From: Welwitschia mirabilis
Taxonomy: Eukaryota; Gnetophyta; Gnetopsida; Welwitschiales
Direction: 5' to 3'
NCBI GenBank assembly: GCA_051453625.1
Contig: JBOZIK010000001.1
Coordinates: 275,560,964-275,610,306 of the forward strand
DNA length: 49,343 nt
The position numbers and the translations under genes are program-made. Shown piece after piece: positions 1 through 9,782 of this stretch; within the stretch, counting starts at the first letter, position 1; each line of letters begins with the position of its first letter. Below the pieces are notes generated by a model that had not been told where the DNA came from, did no database searches, and saw only the letters and a program-made list of their open reading frames with translations.

Positions 1-56
1 TCATCTTAAGGTTTTAAAGTCTAAATTGGTTAAAATCTAAAAAAGGACTTAACTTA
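1..56 (-). mobile_element. Leader of a copia element that leaves the window
   Basis: Read on the minus strand, this short stretch lies just downstream of the primer-binding site at 57-70 and so belongs to the untranslated leader of an LTR retrotransposon whose body lies to the left of the window. No coding can be judged in 56 bases. Confidence 0.5.
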
Positions 57-70
57 GCTCTAACACCAAT
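57..70 (-). other. Primer-binding site of copia element (variant Met-tRNA type)
   Basis: The minus strand reads ATTGGTGTTAGAGC directly after the LTR end CCTATCA. The usual plant site complementary to initiator Met-tRNA is TGGTATCAGAGC, so ATC is replaced by GTT. The preceding CTATTCACCC and the GGGTTCTCAATCCTATCA ending are typical of SIRE/Maximus copia LTR ends as I know them. It fixes the element's orientation as minus. Confidence 0.65.
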
Positions 71-286
71 TGATAGGATTGAGAACCCTCGGCGGGTGAA
101 TAGGTTCTTTAAAAATTATCTAAATAAACTTACGATATAAAAAAAACTATTCAAAATAAGTTGCTCATAAATTCATTCATACAAAGAAAAACTAAAAATA
201 TTAATAAAACTAACAAAAAGCATAAAGTACTGATTAGATGCATGCAAGATTTATAGTGATTTGGGAAACCCCCTACTCCACTCGTG

Positions 287-386
287 NNNNNNNNNNNNNN
301 NNNNNNNNNNNNNNNNNNNNNNNNNNNNNNNNNNNNNNNNNNNNNNNNNNNNNNNNNNNNNNNNNNNNNNNNNNNNNNNNNNNNNN
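287..386. other. Assembly gap, 100 N, with duplicated flanks
   Basis: About 85-90 bp ending at 286 recur with few changes from about 390 to 480 (ACTAACAAAAAGCATAAAG to CCCCTACTCCACTC). A flat 100 N usually denotes a gap of unknown size. Confidence 0.95.
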
Positions 387-534
387 AATATTCAAAGTAA
401 TAAAACTAACAAAAAGCATAAAGTACTGATCAGATGCATGCAAGATTTATAGTGGTTTGGGAAACCCCCTACTCCACTCTTGATGATCAGCTTATCACTG
501 AGCTTAATTCAAATCTTCATTAACTCTTCTAGAT

Positions 535-735
535 ATTGTAGGTCCACTTGTAACCTTTATAGATGTACTTTTGTAGGTTAAGTTTCAACCTTTCCAATGG
601 AATTTTACAGGCTAAGTCTCAACCTTTTAATAGACTTTTGTAATATAAGTTTTAACCTTTCAATGAACTTTTGAATATTAAGTTTCAACCTTTTAATGAA
701 CTTTTGTAGGCTAAGTCTCAACCTTTTACAATATA
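535..735. repeat. Minisatellite, ~35-bp unit, about five copies
   Basis: Successive units follow the pattern ACTTTTGTAGGTTAAGTTTC then AACCTTTCAATGGA, with some units carrying ATATTAAG or CTAAGTCTC in the middle. The same array is seen again at 905-1107 because the sequence on both sides of the gap at 791-890 is duplicated. It lies inside the LTR at 71-3153. Confidence 0.75.
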
Positions 736-790
736 TGGTAGTGATAAAAGAATGCTAAGATACACTGATATCACTAGTTCTTTGAGTACA

Positions 791-890
791 NNNNNNNNNN
801 NNNNNNNNNNNNNNNNNNNNNNNNNNNNNNNNNNNNNNNNNNNNNNNNNNNNNNNNNNNNNNNNNNNNNNNNNNNNNNNNNNNNNNNNNN
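791..890. other. Assembly gap, 100 N, with duplicated flanks
   Basis: About 278 bp before the gap (513-790, ATCTTCATTAACTCTTCTAG to CTTTGAGTACA) are repeated after it (891-1168) with small differences. Confidence 0.95.
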
Positions 891-904
891 ATCTTCATTA
901 ACTC

Positions 905-1107
905 TTCTAGATATTGTAGGTTTACTTATAACCTTTATAGATGTACTTTTGTAGGTTAAGTTTCAACCTTTCAAATGGAATTTTACAGGCTAAGTCTCAA
1001 CCTTTTAATAGACTTTTGCAATATGACTTTTACCCTTTCAATGAACTTTTGAATGTTAAGTTTCAACCTTTTAATGAACTTTTGTAGGCTAAGTCTCAAC
1101 CTTTTGC
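905..1107. repeat. Second assembled copy of the ~35-bp minisatellite
   Basis: Nearly identical to 535-735, in the same order and orientation, with a few substitutions and one-base indels. It is probably the same locus represented twice around the gap at 791-890 rather than a separate array. Confidence 0.7.
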
Positions 1108-1341
1108 AATATATGGTAGTAATAAAAGAATGCTAAGATGCACTGATATCACTAGTTCTTTGAGTACAATGATTACAATGGTGCTAAATGATGTAATAAT
1201 AAAGTACAAGATCTAACCATAAATGTACATATATAATAAATGATAGAACGTCCTTGGTTAGGACTATAATGCCAAGATACAATAGTAAATATCATAAGAT
1301 TTACTCCTTCGATCAAGTCAAAAAATCTTTCTAGTAATCTT

Positions 1342-1441
1342 NNNNNNNNNNNNNNNNNNNNNNNNNNNNNNNNNNNNNNNNNNNNNNNNNNNNNNNNNNN
1401 NNNNNNNNNNNNNNNNNNNNNNNNNNNNNNNNNNNNNNNNN
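1342..1441. other. Assembly gap, 100 N, with duplicated flanks
   Basis: About 120 bp before the gap (1222-1341, ATGTACATATATAATAAATG to CTAGTAATCTT) are repeated after it (1442-1560) with several substitutions. Confidence 0.95.
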
Positions 1442-1702
1442 ATGTACATATATAATAAATGATAGAACATCCTTGGTTAGGAGTACAATGCTAAGATACA
1501 ATAGTAAATATCATAAGATTTAGTCCTTCGATCAAGTCAAAAAGTCCTTCTAGTAATCTTTCTCTTGGCTATTTATATTAAAAGGCTTCTAGGATTGATT
1601 ACAGGTAAAAATGTGCTTCCAATGGTTATAAATGGCTACACAATGCATACATAATGGATAAAAAATTTCATTTTCGTTCTGGCCTGTTAACCCCTCAAAA
1701 GT

Positions 1703-2183
1703 NNNNNNNNNNNNNNNNNNNNNNNNNNNNNNNNNNNNNNNNNNNNNNNNNNNNNNNNNNNNNNNNNNNNNNNNNNNNNNNNNNNNNNNNNNNNNNNNNN
1801 NNNNNNNNNNNNNNNNNNNNNNNNNNNNNNNNNNNNNNNNNNNNNNNNNNNNNNNNNNNNNNNNNNNNNNNNNNNNNNNNNNNNNNNNNNNNNNNNNNNN
1901 NNNNNNNNNNNNNNNNNNNNNNNNNNNNNNNNNNNNNNNNNNNNNNNNNNNNNNNNNNNNNNNNNNNNNNNNNNNNNNNNNNNNNNNNNNNNNNNNNNNN
2001 NNNNNNNNNNNNNNNNNNNNNNNNNNNNNNNNNNNNNNNNNNNNNNNNNNNNNNNNNNNNNNNNNNNNNNNNNNNNNNNNNNNNNNNNNNNNNNNNNNNN
2101 NNNNNNNNNNNNNNNNNNNNNNNNNNNNNNNNNNNNNNNNNNNNNNNNNNNNNNNNNNNNNNNNNNNNNNNNNNNNNNNNNNN
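1703..2183. other. Assembly gap, 481 N, with duplicated flanks
   Basis: The 107 bp before the gap (1596-1702, TGATTACAGGTAAAAATG to CCTCAAAAGT) recur from 2184 to 2291. The N length looks like an insert-size estimate. If the flanks are the same sequence, the real gap may be zero. Confidence 0.95.
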
Positions 2184-2279
2184 TGATTACAAGTAAAAAT
2201 GCGCGTCGAATGGCTATAAATGGCTACACAATGCATACATAATGGATAAAAAATTTCATTTTCGTTTTGGCTTATTAAC

Positions 2280-3110
2280 CTCTCAAAAGTCCGATCGATC
2301 CCCTTTAGTGTTGTGACTTAAACAGGTTGCTCGAGTAAACTTTTCAGTCACCCTAGTTTCTTATGGCTCCATGTTTGGTTGACCTCTTAGGGTCTGATCG
2401 ACCCCCATCCAGTCACCCACAAATCTATCTGGTTGCCTACTAGTCATANNNNNNNNNNNNNNNNNNNNNNNNNNNNNNNNNNNNNNNNNNNNNNNNNNNN
2501 NNNNNNNNNNNNNNNNNNNNNNNNNNNNNNNNNNNNNNNNNNNNNNNNGTTCTGGCCTGTTAACCCCTCAAAAGTCCGATCGACCCCCTTTAGTGTTGTG
2601 ACTTAAACAGGTTGCTTGAGTAAACTTTTCAGTCACCCTAGTTTCTTATGGCTCCATGTTTGGTTGACCCCTTAGGGTCTGATTGACCCCCATCCAGTCA
2701 CCCACAAATCTATATGGTTGCCCACTAGTCTTAATAAATGTTCATTTCAATTTTTTTACATCATGTCTGGTCAATCCCTTAAGTGTCTGGTCGATCCCTT
2801 GATGATCGATTTAGGTAAAACAATTACACAATGCTCAGATCTGGTCAGCCCCTTAGGTATTCAATTGACTCCTTAATGATAGGCTCATAAGTACTATTAT
2901 CAGGTTCACAGATTCACTCAACCCCTTTATAGATCCAGTTGACCCCTTGGCAATCAGTTTAGGGATATTAACTATCAGGTTCACAAGTCTAGTTGATCCC
3001 TCAGAAATTTGGTTGATCCTTCTAAATTTAGTTCAATTTTGAGAGTGTACTCTAAGTGTGGTTGACCTCTTGAAAGTCTGGTCAATCCCTTAAGAGGGTA
3101 AGTGAACTTG
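2280..3110. repeat. Irregular array of GGTYGAYCCCTT-like motifs
   Basis: A motif close to TGGTTGACCCCTTAGG, with variants such as GGTCGATCCCTT, GGTCAGCCCCTT and AGTTGATCCCTC, recurs at uneven spacing, about 15 times if the gap duplication is counted. It is clearly less A+T-rich than the surroundings. It lies in the upstream half of the minus-strand LTR, so a role as a repeated enhancer-like block is possible, but this is inference. Confidence 0.6.
2449..2548. other. Assembly gap, 100 N, with duplicated flanks
   Basis: About 185 bp before the gap (2264-2448) recur after it (2549-2733) with about ten differences. Confidence 0.95.
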
Positions 3111-3153
3111 ACATGTTTTCAGTGACTAGAAATTAACATTCATGGCATCAACA

Positions 3154-3240
3154 TCTAACTTATAAGGGGTTAATATTTTCTGAACAATATACATAAAATT
3201 TTTTACATAGAAAATATTAGTTTGACATCAATTGATAAAT
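3154..3240. other. Short AT-rich stretch between LTR and LINE relic
   Basis: It contains GACATCAATTGATAAAT, which resembles the PBS and LTR-edge motif at 57-80. No second LTR edge can be shown here. Confidence 0.3.
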
Positions 3241-4260
3241 CATAATCTAACATTTTTTATATCTAGTAATTAGATCTATATCTTAAAAAATATATCCATA
3301 AAGAATAGTTAGTTGAATAATAGCATAATAGAGTTGATTTCAAAATTTTCAAGATAAGATAGATTCCTTCTTATATTTTTATTTTAAGAAAAATAAAGAT
3401 TTCATTTCACTTATAAATCTCTAAGAAATGTATTTGTTTCTTTGTAATAACATGGAATACTAGACTAAGGTATTTATAAGAAGAAATTATATTTAAATTC
3501 TCATTCCCTATACTAAAATGATATTTATTATTATGTTCACTATAACTATCATTTCTAAATACTAGTAAATGTTATGATTTCAAGAATTTGTTATGGTCTA
3601 CTTTTTGAGTTTAAAATTAAAACAGTATCATCAATGTACAAAAGATTCTAATAACATTATTTACAATTATAGTTGGATGTTTAGTTACAAATAAAGTTAG
3701 ATAAAAAGAACATCTTTGTTTCACATTAATAAAACTATGAATTAAAAAACTTTATTAACCATCTTTAAGCTAATTGCATACCCCTTTATAAACCTTTTTA
3801 AATTGTAGATAATGATGATTTTAAGGATTCTAAATTATGCAAGTGCCGTGATAAGTTAATTTGATTAATACAATCATATGCCTTAGAAAAGTATACAAAG
3901 AAAATCAAAGTATTATTATGTGGACCTTTTATTAATAACATATTTTAGGATGATGAGGTGGTTTATAATTGAATTATGTTTTTTGAAATTTACCTATGAT
4001 ATGGCATGTACCTTTTTTCTATAGCTTATCTTATAATCATAAACTCTAGAATTGTTTCCAAAAATCTAACAAAAATATTACTAATTACAAGTAGCCTAAA
4101 GTGATTTAGATCATTCATGTCTTATTTTTTAAAGATCTTAATTGATTTATTAATGCATCATTCCTTTTAGCCCATATTGCAAAAATTTAGTTTCTTCTAG
4201 TCTTTATCCCACACTCATGATCTATTCCATTTAAACATTTCTCCATGTAAGTTGTCTACA
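3240..4260 (-). pseudogene. LINE reverse-transcriptase relic (type with FVDFxKA and YADD motifs)
   Basis: This is a remnant of a non-LTR retrotransposon polymerase, which would copy its own RNA at a nicked target. On the minus strand the order is: LVISNIFVRFLETILE (about 4060-4010), FFVYFSKAYDCINQINL (3895-3845, family FVDFxKAFD), VKQRCSFYLTLF (3730-3690, family GVKQGCPLSPTLF), LLYIDDTVLILNS (3645-3605, family LLYADD), then SSYKYLSLVF (about 3465-3435). Both aspartates of the catalytic box survive as YIDD, but the FVDF aspartate is changed to Tyr and stops and frame changes break the whole. Neither the endonuclease half nor the 3' tail was found. It differs from the LINE at 33300-35700. Confidence 0.75.
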
Positions 4261-4420
4261 TTAGTAGCTCTACCTAATGCTAGTATTTAAATACTTTTCA
4301 TTATGTTATAAATTAAATAAATAATGTACAATATTTAGTATGAAAATCTTCAATATCTTCATTTAATTAAAAGAAACTTAATAATAGTTTTAAATATATT
4401 TAAAAGAAAATGCAATTCTA
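4261..4420. other. AT-rich stretch without recognisable feature
   Basis: No motif or conserved frame is seen. It may be part of the LINE relic on its left. Confidence 0.3.
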
Positions 4421-4463
4421 CTCTCTCTCTATCTCTCTTCCCCTCCCCCTCCCTTCCTCTCTA

Positions 4464-4522
<59 letters not shown>
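4421..4522. repeat. Compound microsatellite (CT)n-(AT)n-(GT)n
   Basis: A CT-rich run with CCCTCC interruptions (4421-4480) passes into about nine AT units and then about twelve GT units. It ends six bases before the left LTR edge at 4529. Confidence 0.95.
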
Positions 4523-4528
4523 AGTAAA

Positions 4529-5060
4529 TGCTAAAAAATTCATAGACTAAGAGCAAAAGATTTCTTCAAAAATTAATTTTTTTCTCCTCATTAATTATCT
4601 CATTGAAGAGCTTGCTTATAAAGGAAGATATACCATTAAGGTTTTTATAAATCCCTAGACATGATACCATGGTGTACACAAACCTTGGTAATTCCCTTCT
4701 TAACATGGAAATATGCTTCCTTCTAAGGGAAATCTAGAGTACTTGAGGGAAAAATCTTGAAAATGCATCCTATAATAAATCTCTATAAAGGAGTTGCTAT
4801 GTGAGAAAACTACTTTGTTAAAGAACTAGTCAATCTACTGCTATACATCCCATAGCAGATAGTTTATTACATGCATTACACATCTCATAATGCTAGGTTA
4901 ATACATGTACTACATGTCCTATAGTATGAGGTAATAATTAAATTACACATTCCATAGTAGTAGGATTAGGTGTAACTTTAGTCAGAGAGTCATAACTCAA
5001 ATGAATTTCATAATGTACAAGAAAGAATGAGTTTGAATCAACTCATTGTTAATTCAATTT
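4529..5060 (-). mobile_element. 3' LTR of the minus-strand copia element
   Basis: The stretch 4529-4688 matches 12699-12866 in the same orientation, for example GAAGAGCTTGCTTATAAAGG, then ATACCATTA and AAACCTTGG. The left edge is TGCT in both copies, and the right copy begins immediately after a PBS, so these are the two LTRs of one element. The inner edge here is not seen clearly; it must lie left of the RNase H end near 5075. Beyond 4688 the right copy no longer matches, so that copy is probably truncated. Confidence 0.65.
4838..4972. repeat. Degenerate tandem repeat, ~34-bp unit, four copies
   Basis: Units contain ACATCCCATAGCAG, ACATCTCATAATGCTAGG, ACATGTCCTATAGTATGAGG and ACATTCCATAGTAGTAGG, each followed by a TTA-rich spacer. 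The array lies inside the presumed copia LTR. Confidence 0.6.
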
Positions 5061-5074
5061 TGGATTAGAAATAC

Positions 5075-5400
5075 TAGAACTTCTCTTAACTAGGCAACTT
5101 AGTAAGGACATCAGTAGTTTGTTCTATAGTTAAATAGTATACTGGTGTAATAACTTCATTCTGTAAGAGTTCCCTAATTTTATGGACATCAACATGAAAT
5201 AATTTTATTGTTTTATGATGCACTAGATCTTTTACTATGTAAATTGCTGATTGATTATCAATGAATAGTTCTATTAGCTTAGTCTATTTTAGATTTACTA
5301 CTTTTAATAATTTCTTCAGACATTTAATTTCTCTACATGCTTTGAAATTAGCTATATATTTAGCTTCAATAGAAGATCACATACTAGTTTTTTGATGCTT
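5075..5400 (-). pseudogene. Copia RNase H relic
   Basis: This would be the C-terminal domain of copia Pol, which degrades RNA in the RNA-DNA hybrid. On the minus strand it reads IELFIDNQSAIYIVKDL, then HHKTIKLFHVDVHKIREL, then DVLTKLPS, matching the family pattern xLxxDNQSAI, then HxRTKHIxVxxHxIRE, then ADxLTK. The last 70 residues run without a frame change. A stop precedes IELF, and the Arg of HxRTKH is Lys. It lies directly downstream of the RT relic. Confidence 0.85.
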
Positions 5401-5406
5401 TGACTA

Positions 5407-6870
5407 CTAAGATAGAAATGATGTTCTTAAAAATATGATATACCTTGATGTTGACAATAAGGTATTAGTCTTTTCAATGAAATCTAAATTAGAGCATGCC
5501 TTGAGAACAAATCGAGATTTTATTTTATATTTGAGATCTAAATCCCTTATCTTTTTTAGATATCTTAATACTCTCTTTGTAGCATTCAAATGAGTGATCT
5601 TAGGTGCATGAAGATATCTTGATAACACAACAATAAGATATGATATGTTTGGTCTAGTGTTGATTACATAAATCAAACTTCCTATTATACTTCTATATTC
5701 TATTTCATTCACAATTTCTAAGCCTTCATTAGCAAGTATTTTGGCATTTTTCTCGAAAGGTATTATAGATTCCTTTGCATTGTCTAATCCAAACTTCTAG
5801 ATTAGATATCAAATATACTTATTTTGCATCAAGAATACTCCATCCTTTTACCAAGCAATTTCTACATCTAGGTAGAATCTGACTAATCTAAGATCAAATA
5901 TCTTAAATGCCTTACTTCATCTGATTTTTATTCTTTTCACATCTTCTTTATCACTTCTAGTTATGAGTATATAATCTACATATACCACCATATATGTAGA
6001 TTTTTACTCATAAAATTTTATGAATAATGTGTTATCCACATCTTAATAATCACATAATCTAAATCCAATAGAACTTAAATAATTTATAGGGTTAGTGTAT
6101 TAAGCTTGTAGTGCTTGTTTAATCCCATATAAAGACTTGATCAATCTACACATCTTATGTTTTTTGCTTTTTTCTTCAAAACACTTTGATTTTATTATGT
6201 ATATTTATTCTTTTAAATCTCCATAGAGAAAGGTAGTCTTTATTTTCAATTGATAAATCTTTCATTCTTTTTATGCTGCCAAGGTAATCATTGTTTTAAT
6301 TCTAATAAATATTACTATTGGAGTAAAGACTTAATTAGAATCAAGAANNNNNNNNNNNNNNNNNNNNNNNNNNNNNNNNNNNNNNNNNNNNNNNNNNNNN
6401 NNNNNNNNNNNNNNNNNNNNNNNNNNNNNNNNNNNNNNNNNNNNNNNATATAAAGACTTAATCAATTTACACATCTTATGGTTTTTGCTTTTTTCTTCAA
6501 AACACTTTAATTTTATTATGTATATTTATTCTTTTAAATATCCATATAGAAAGGTAGTCTTTATTTTCAATTGATAAAGCTTTCATTCTTTTTATGCTGC
6601 CAAGGTAATCATTGTTTTAATTCTAATCCATTTTACTATTGGAGTAAAGACTTAATTAGAATCAAGAACTTTGTTCTATCATAGGCCTATAGAAACAAGC
6701 CAATATTTATGTTACTAAAGAGTATTATCAGCATTATATTTTTTGTAGAAAATCCATTTATTAGGTAATACTATGCATCCTAATAAAGGTTTACCAAATC
6801 CCAAGTACCATTTTCAACAAGACTATCATATTCTTCTTGCATGAATTTTATTCAGTGATTATGTTGAATC
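5407..6870 (-). pseudogene. Copia reverse-transcriptase relic with altered YVDD box
   Basis: On the minus strand the domain opens with FMQEEYDSLVENGTWDLV (6845-6785, family AMxEEYxSLxxNxTWxLV). The catalytic box follows as MVVYVDYILITR (about 5990-5960), where the family has YVDD: the second aspartate codon GAT is TAT. Next come GVFLMQNKYI (about 5835) and, in the frame open at 5712-5407, EYRSIIGSLIYVINTRPNIS and RYLHAPKITHLNATKRVLRY, classic copia RT C-terminal motifs. The domain is broken by stops, by frame changes and by the gap at 6348-6447, whose flanks are duplicated. It cannot be active. Confidence 0.88.
6348..6447. other. Assembly gap, 100 N, with duplicated flanks
   Basis: About 220 bp before the gap (6128-6347, from ATATAAAGACTT to GAATCAAGAA) are repeated after it (6448-6667) with few differences, so part of the copia RT relic appears twice. 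Confidence 0.95.
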
Positions 6871-6898
6871 GAAATTTTAAATGAGGTTGATTCAACAT
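6861..6898. repeat. Perfect 10-bp inverted repeat
   Basis: ATGTTGAATC at 6861-6870 is mirrored by GATTCAACAT at 6889-6898 with an 18-base loop. It lies in the integrase-RT linker of the copia relic and is probably coincidental. Confidence 0.5.
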
Positions 6899-7689
6899 CA
6901 AAAGTTAATTGGAGCTCATCATTATCATCATAATAAACTGTACATGAACCTTGTATAGTTTTAATTTTACCTATTTTTTCATTACGAACTTCTTAAAAAG
7001 TAGAATATAATTAAGTGCTCTGATGTTTTCTATGGGTAATCTCAGCTTATTTAGTAAAGGAACCTACTAAATTGATACTCAAGCCATGATTAAGCATGCT
7101 TAGAGCACCAAATTACTTGATTCCTATAGGTTATAAAGAAGTCATAGTAATAGAAGGAACTAGAGTATATTTTCCCATTTAACTATAAGATATTGAACAT
7201 TCAAGATGGTTACTAGGTTAGAAAAAGGAAGAAGCTTTGAAATATCATGCTAAGAATCATTGTTCAAAGTCTCTAAAAAGATAACATCCCAAGAAATAAT
7301 GATTTTATGATACTTTAGAAGATACGTCTGATAACCTTTTTGATTAATTAAATATTCCACAAAGATGTTAATGCAAGGTTGAGCTCCAAATTTTTCATGA
7401 TGTTTATGTGGAATATGGATGTAAAACTTGTAATTAAAAACATAAAAATGGTATAAATTTAGCTTTTACCCATACTAATTCTCAGCTGGAGATACTCCTT
7501 TTTCAATATATTGACTAATGTGGCTATAAGATGCACAACTTTATTCACTTCTTCACCCTAAAGATAGGTTTTAAAATTACTAAAATACATAATGGAAAGC
7601 ATCATATCCATGATTATGTAATTAAATCACTTAATAATGCCATTTTACTTTAGTTCCCTAAAGAATATCTTAAAATGATGAATTCCTTT

Positions 7690-8130
7690 GGAAGTAAGAA
7701 AGTCCTTAAACTTGGTAGATGTGTACTCACCACCATTCTATGAGTGAACACTCTTAGTCTAATAATTGACTTACTTTTCACTTTGATTTAAACTTCTTGA
7801 AAGTGTTCAAAATCTAAGATTTGGATTTGATGAAATACATCCAAGTCATTTATGAATAGTCATTAATAAAATAGGTAACATAATGAAAGTCATGAAGAGT
7901 GGAAACTGTAACTAAGTAGGACCTTTCAATTGACATCCTACTTACTTTTTACAAACTATTATCTAGTTGCTTTGCCCATTATACATGATTTAAAATAAGG
8001 AAAATACCATAGAATGTATAAAATAATTTAGTGGTTACTCTCACACAATTGCATTTGTGATGAGAGGAGTGGGACGTCCTAGTTGAACATGCCATAGTAG
8101 TAAGGAAGAAATCCCATCTTAGGAAACTAT
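7690..8130 (-). pseudogene. Copia GAG-pre-integrase and integrase core relic
   Basis: On the minus strand LLWHVQLGRPT (8105-8070) matches the LWHxRLGHP zinc-binding motif, with the second His changed to Arg. YVTYFINDYS then TWMYFIK (about 7885-7820) matches the strand carrying the first catalytic Asp, xTFxDDYSRxxWVYxLK, here with one of the two Asp changed to Asn. NGGEYTSTKF (7737-7708) matches DNGGEYTS, but the catalytic Asp codon is a stop (TAG). Integrase inserts the cDNA; this copy has lost key residues. From 7690 down to 6870 lies the decayed integrase C-terminus and linker. Confidence 0.85.
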
Positions 8131-8559
8131 GCAAGTGATTTCTTTTATTCTGGTACAACCATGACAATGAATAAGATTTCCATCTATGTAGGCTTTCATA
8201 ACTAGTTATTGATTGTAATCATAAATATCCACTGAGTACTTCATCATGGAAATTGAGTGATCTCTTTGCACTAAAGTGGAAAGTGAGAGAAGATGCAACC
8301 TTAAAGAAGGCACATACAAAACATAAATAGTCTATGGAGATAGAAATGTCAAGTTAATGGTAAGTAAATCATAGTCTTCCATTGTAACTAGAGCTCTAAC
8401 TATCAAATAAGTCTAACTTAGTGCTTTAAAAAAATCATCAAATAATCACACCGATAGGTCATGTAATGAGTAGTACCTATATCAAAAATTCACATATTAT
8501 TATGAGGTATGTGCTTACTCATACCTACAAAGTCAAAGTTGTCAAAATTATATTTGACT

Positions 8560-9560
8560 TAAATTTTTCATCTTTAAGGGATTCAGATTCTTTAGTAACT
8601 GCATTGGCCTTACGTATAGATTTTATCTTGACTTAAGATATTTCATAAAAGTTTATAATATGACCTTATCTTTCAAATTATAAGCATTTATATTTGTTTT
8701 TCTTTAGATTAGTAATATGCTAAACTTGTTTCTAGCTTGGCTGAGTCTAGTTAGACTTCTTAGTTTTCTATTTTCTTAGAGCCATACCCTTATAATGATG
8801 TGATGCCTTTAGCAAATAAGATTTGCTAAAAGATTATTTATGTTGATAAGGAGGTCCATAAGAATGAGAAACTTTAAATGTCACATTAGAGGAATAAGAG
8901 CCTATGAAATTAAATTATGCTTCTAAGATAATAAGATCCTTACTAAGTATGTCAAAGTTCATATTAGATAGCTACTTACTTCCATAAAGAGATAAAATAT
9001 AGCTATGAAAAGATGAATCCTCTAAATAGCAATGAACCAAGTTGACATAATGAATGCATACTTTATTCATTAAATCTATCTTAGTAACCTTTACTTTAAT
9101 ATCTATTATTTGAGCTATGAGCTAATGCATTTTCCCTCTTGTATAATGAAGGTTATTCATACTCATGATGAGGTTGATTAGTTCTAAATCATTCTTTGCG
9201 TAAAATCTATTTCACAAAGTACAATAGTTGATATAACTAGACTTGCTTTTATCAATCAACTTTTTATATAAATTGGCCACTGTTTTTTGCATTATCTCTA
9301 TGAGCTTGCTATCAATGGGTTGTCATGCTGCTTCTTCATCTAAATTCTAAAGAGGAACATTTGCTTTTTTCAAAGAAAAATCTCTATCAAATCCATAAAT
9401 ATGCATTATAGATAAGGAGTCTTCATTCCATTTCTATCAAGTCTAATCATCATGTAGAATCATCCTAAGATTGGCCATCATTCTAGCAGTTAATATGAGC
9501 ATAAAGTTATTTGATAAAATCTAAAATCTACCTTTCGACATGGAAGCTATACTAAATTAT
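8560..9560 (-). pseudogene. Copia gag relic
   Basis: The start is placed at the minus-strand ATG at 9541-9539 (MSKGRF, resembling the N-terminus of plant copia Gag). Toward its end, KYKCL then FER, a stop, GHIINFY (8690-8645) aligns with the CCHC zinc knuckle CxxCxxxGHxxxxC. Cys 1, Gly and His remain; Cys 2 is Phe, Cys 3 is Tyr, and two stops interrupt it. Gag would form the particle and bind RNA. The protease expected between here and 8130 was not recognised. Confidence 0.65.
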
Positions 9561-9777
9561 GAGATAAAGTCAAGTTTTAGAGGAATATTACTTGCATGTA
9601 CTACTGAAAGTGATGTAGTTAAGACATAAAGAAAATTTATCAAAATTTAAAAAAAAAAAAGGGGGAAAGTCACAGGAAAAGGTATCTTACTCTTAAGTAG
9701 GGGTGTTGGTGATAATGGAGAGTATACTTACAATAAAAGGAGATCAAACCCAATAATTAAGTGATCTATTCCAATCA

Positions 9778-9782
9778 TAATG
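9778..9782. repeat. Target-site duplication TAATG (left)
   Basis: Identical to 10638-10642. The two flank the TG...CA element at 9783-10637. Confidence 0.75.

Larger units (their letters stand above)
71..3153 (-). mobile_element. 5' LTR of a SIRE/Maximus-like Ty1-copia element
   Basis: On the minus strand the LTR would start TGTTGATGCCATGAATG (near 3153) and end CCTATCA at 71, next to the PBS, giving TG...CA ends. It contains a ~35-bp minisatellite, an array of GGTYGAYCCCTT-like motifs, and five N runs. Allowing for the N and for sequence repeated across the gaps (about 780 bp), the true LTR is probably about 1.4 kb. The right boundary is inferred only from the TG end and the loss of the repeat motifs. 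The second LTR is outside the window, so neither a target duplication nor LTR divergence can be checked. Confidence 0.55.

Noticed and set aside
4640-4680. CATGATACCATGG as a minus-strand primer-binding site
   Set aside because: It is inside the LTR similarity (matching GAGACCATGATG in the other copy), not next to an LTR edge.
6861-6898. Ten-bp inverted repeat as a possible terminator or regulatory hairpin
   Set aside because: It is inside the decayed copia coding region and has no T-run or other context.
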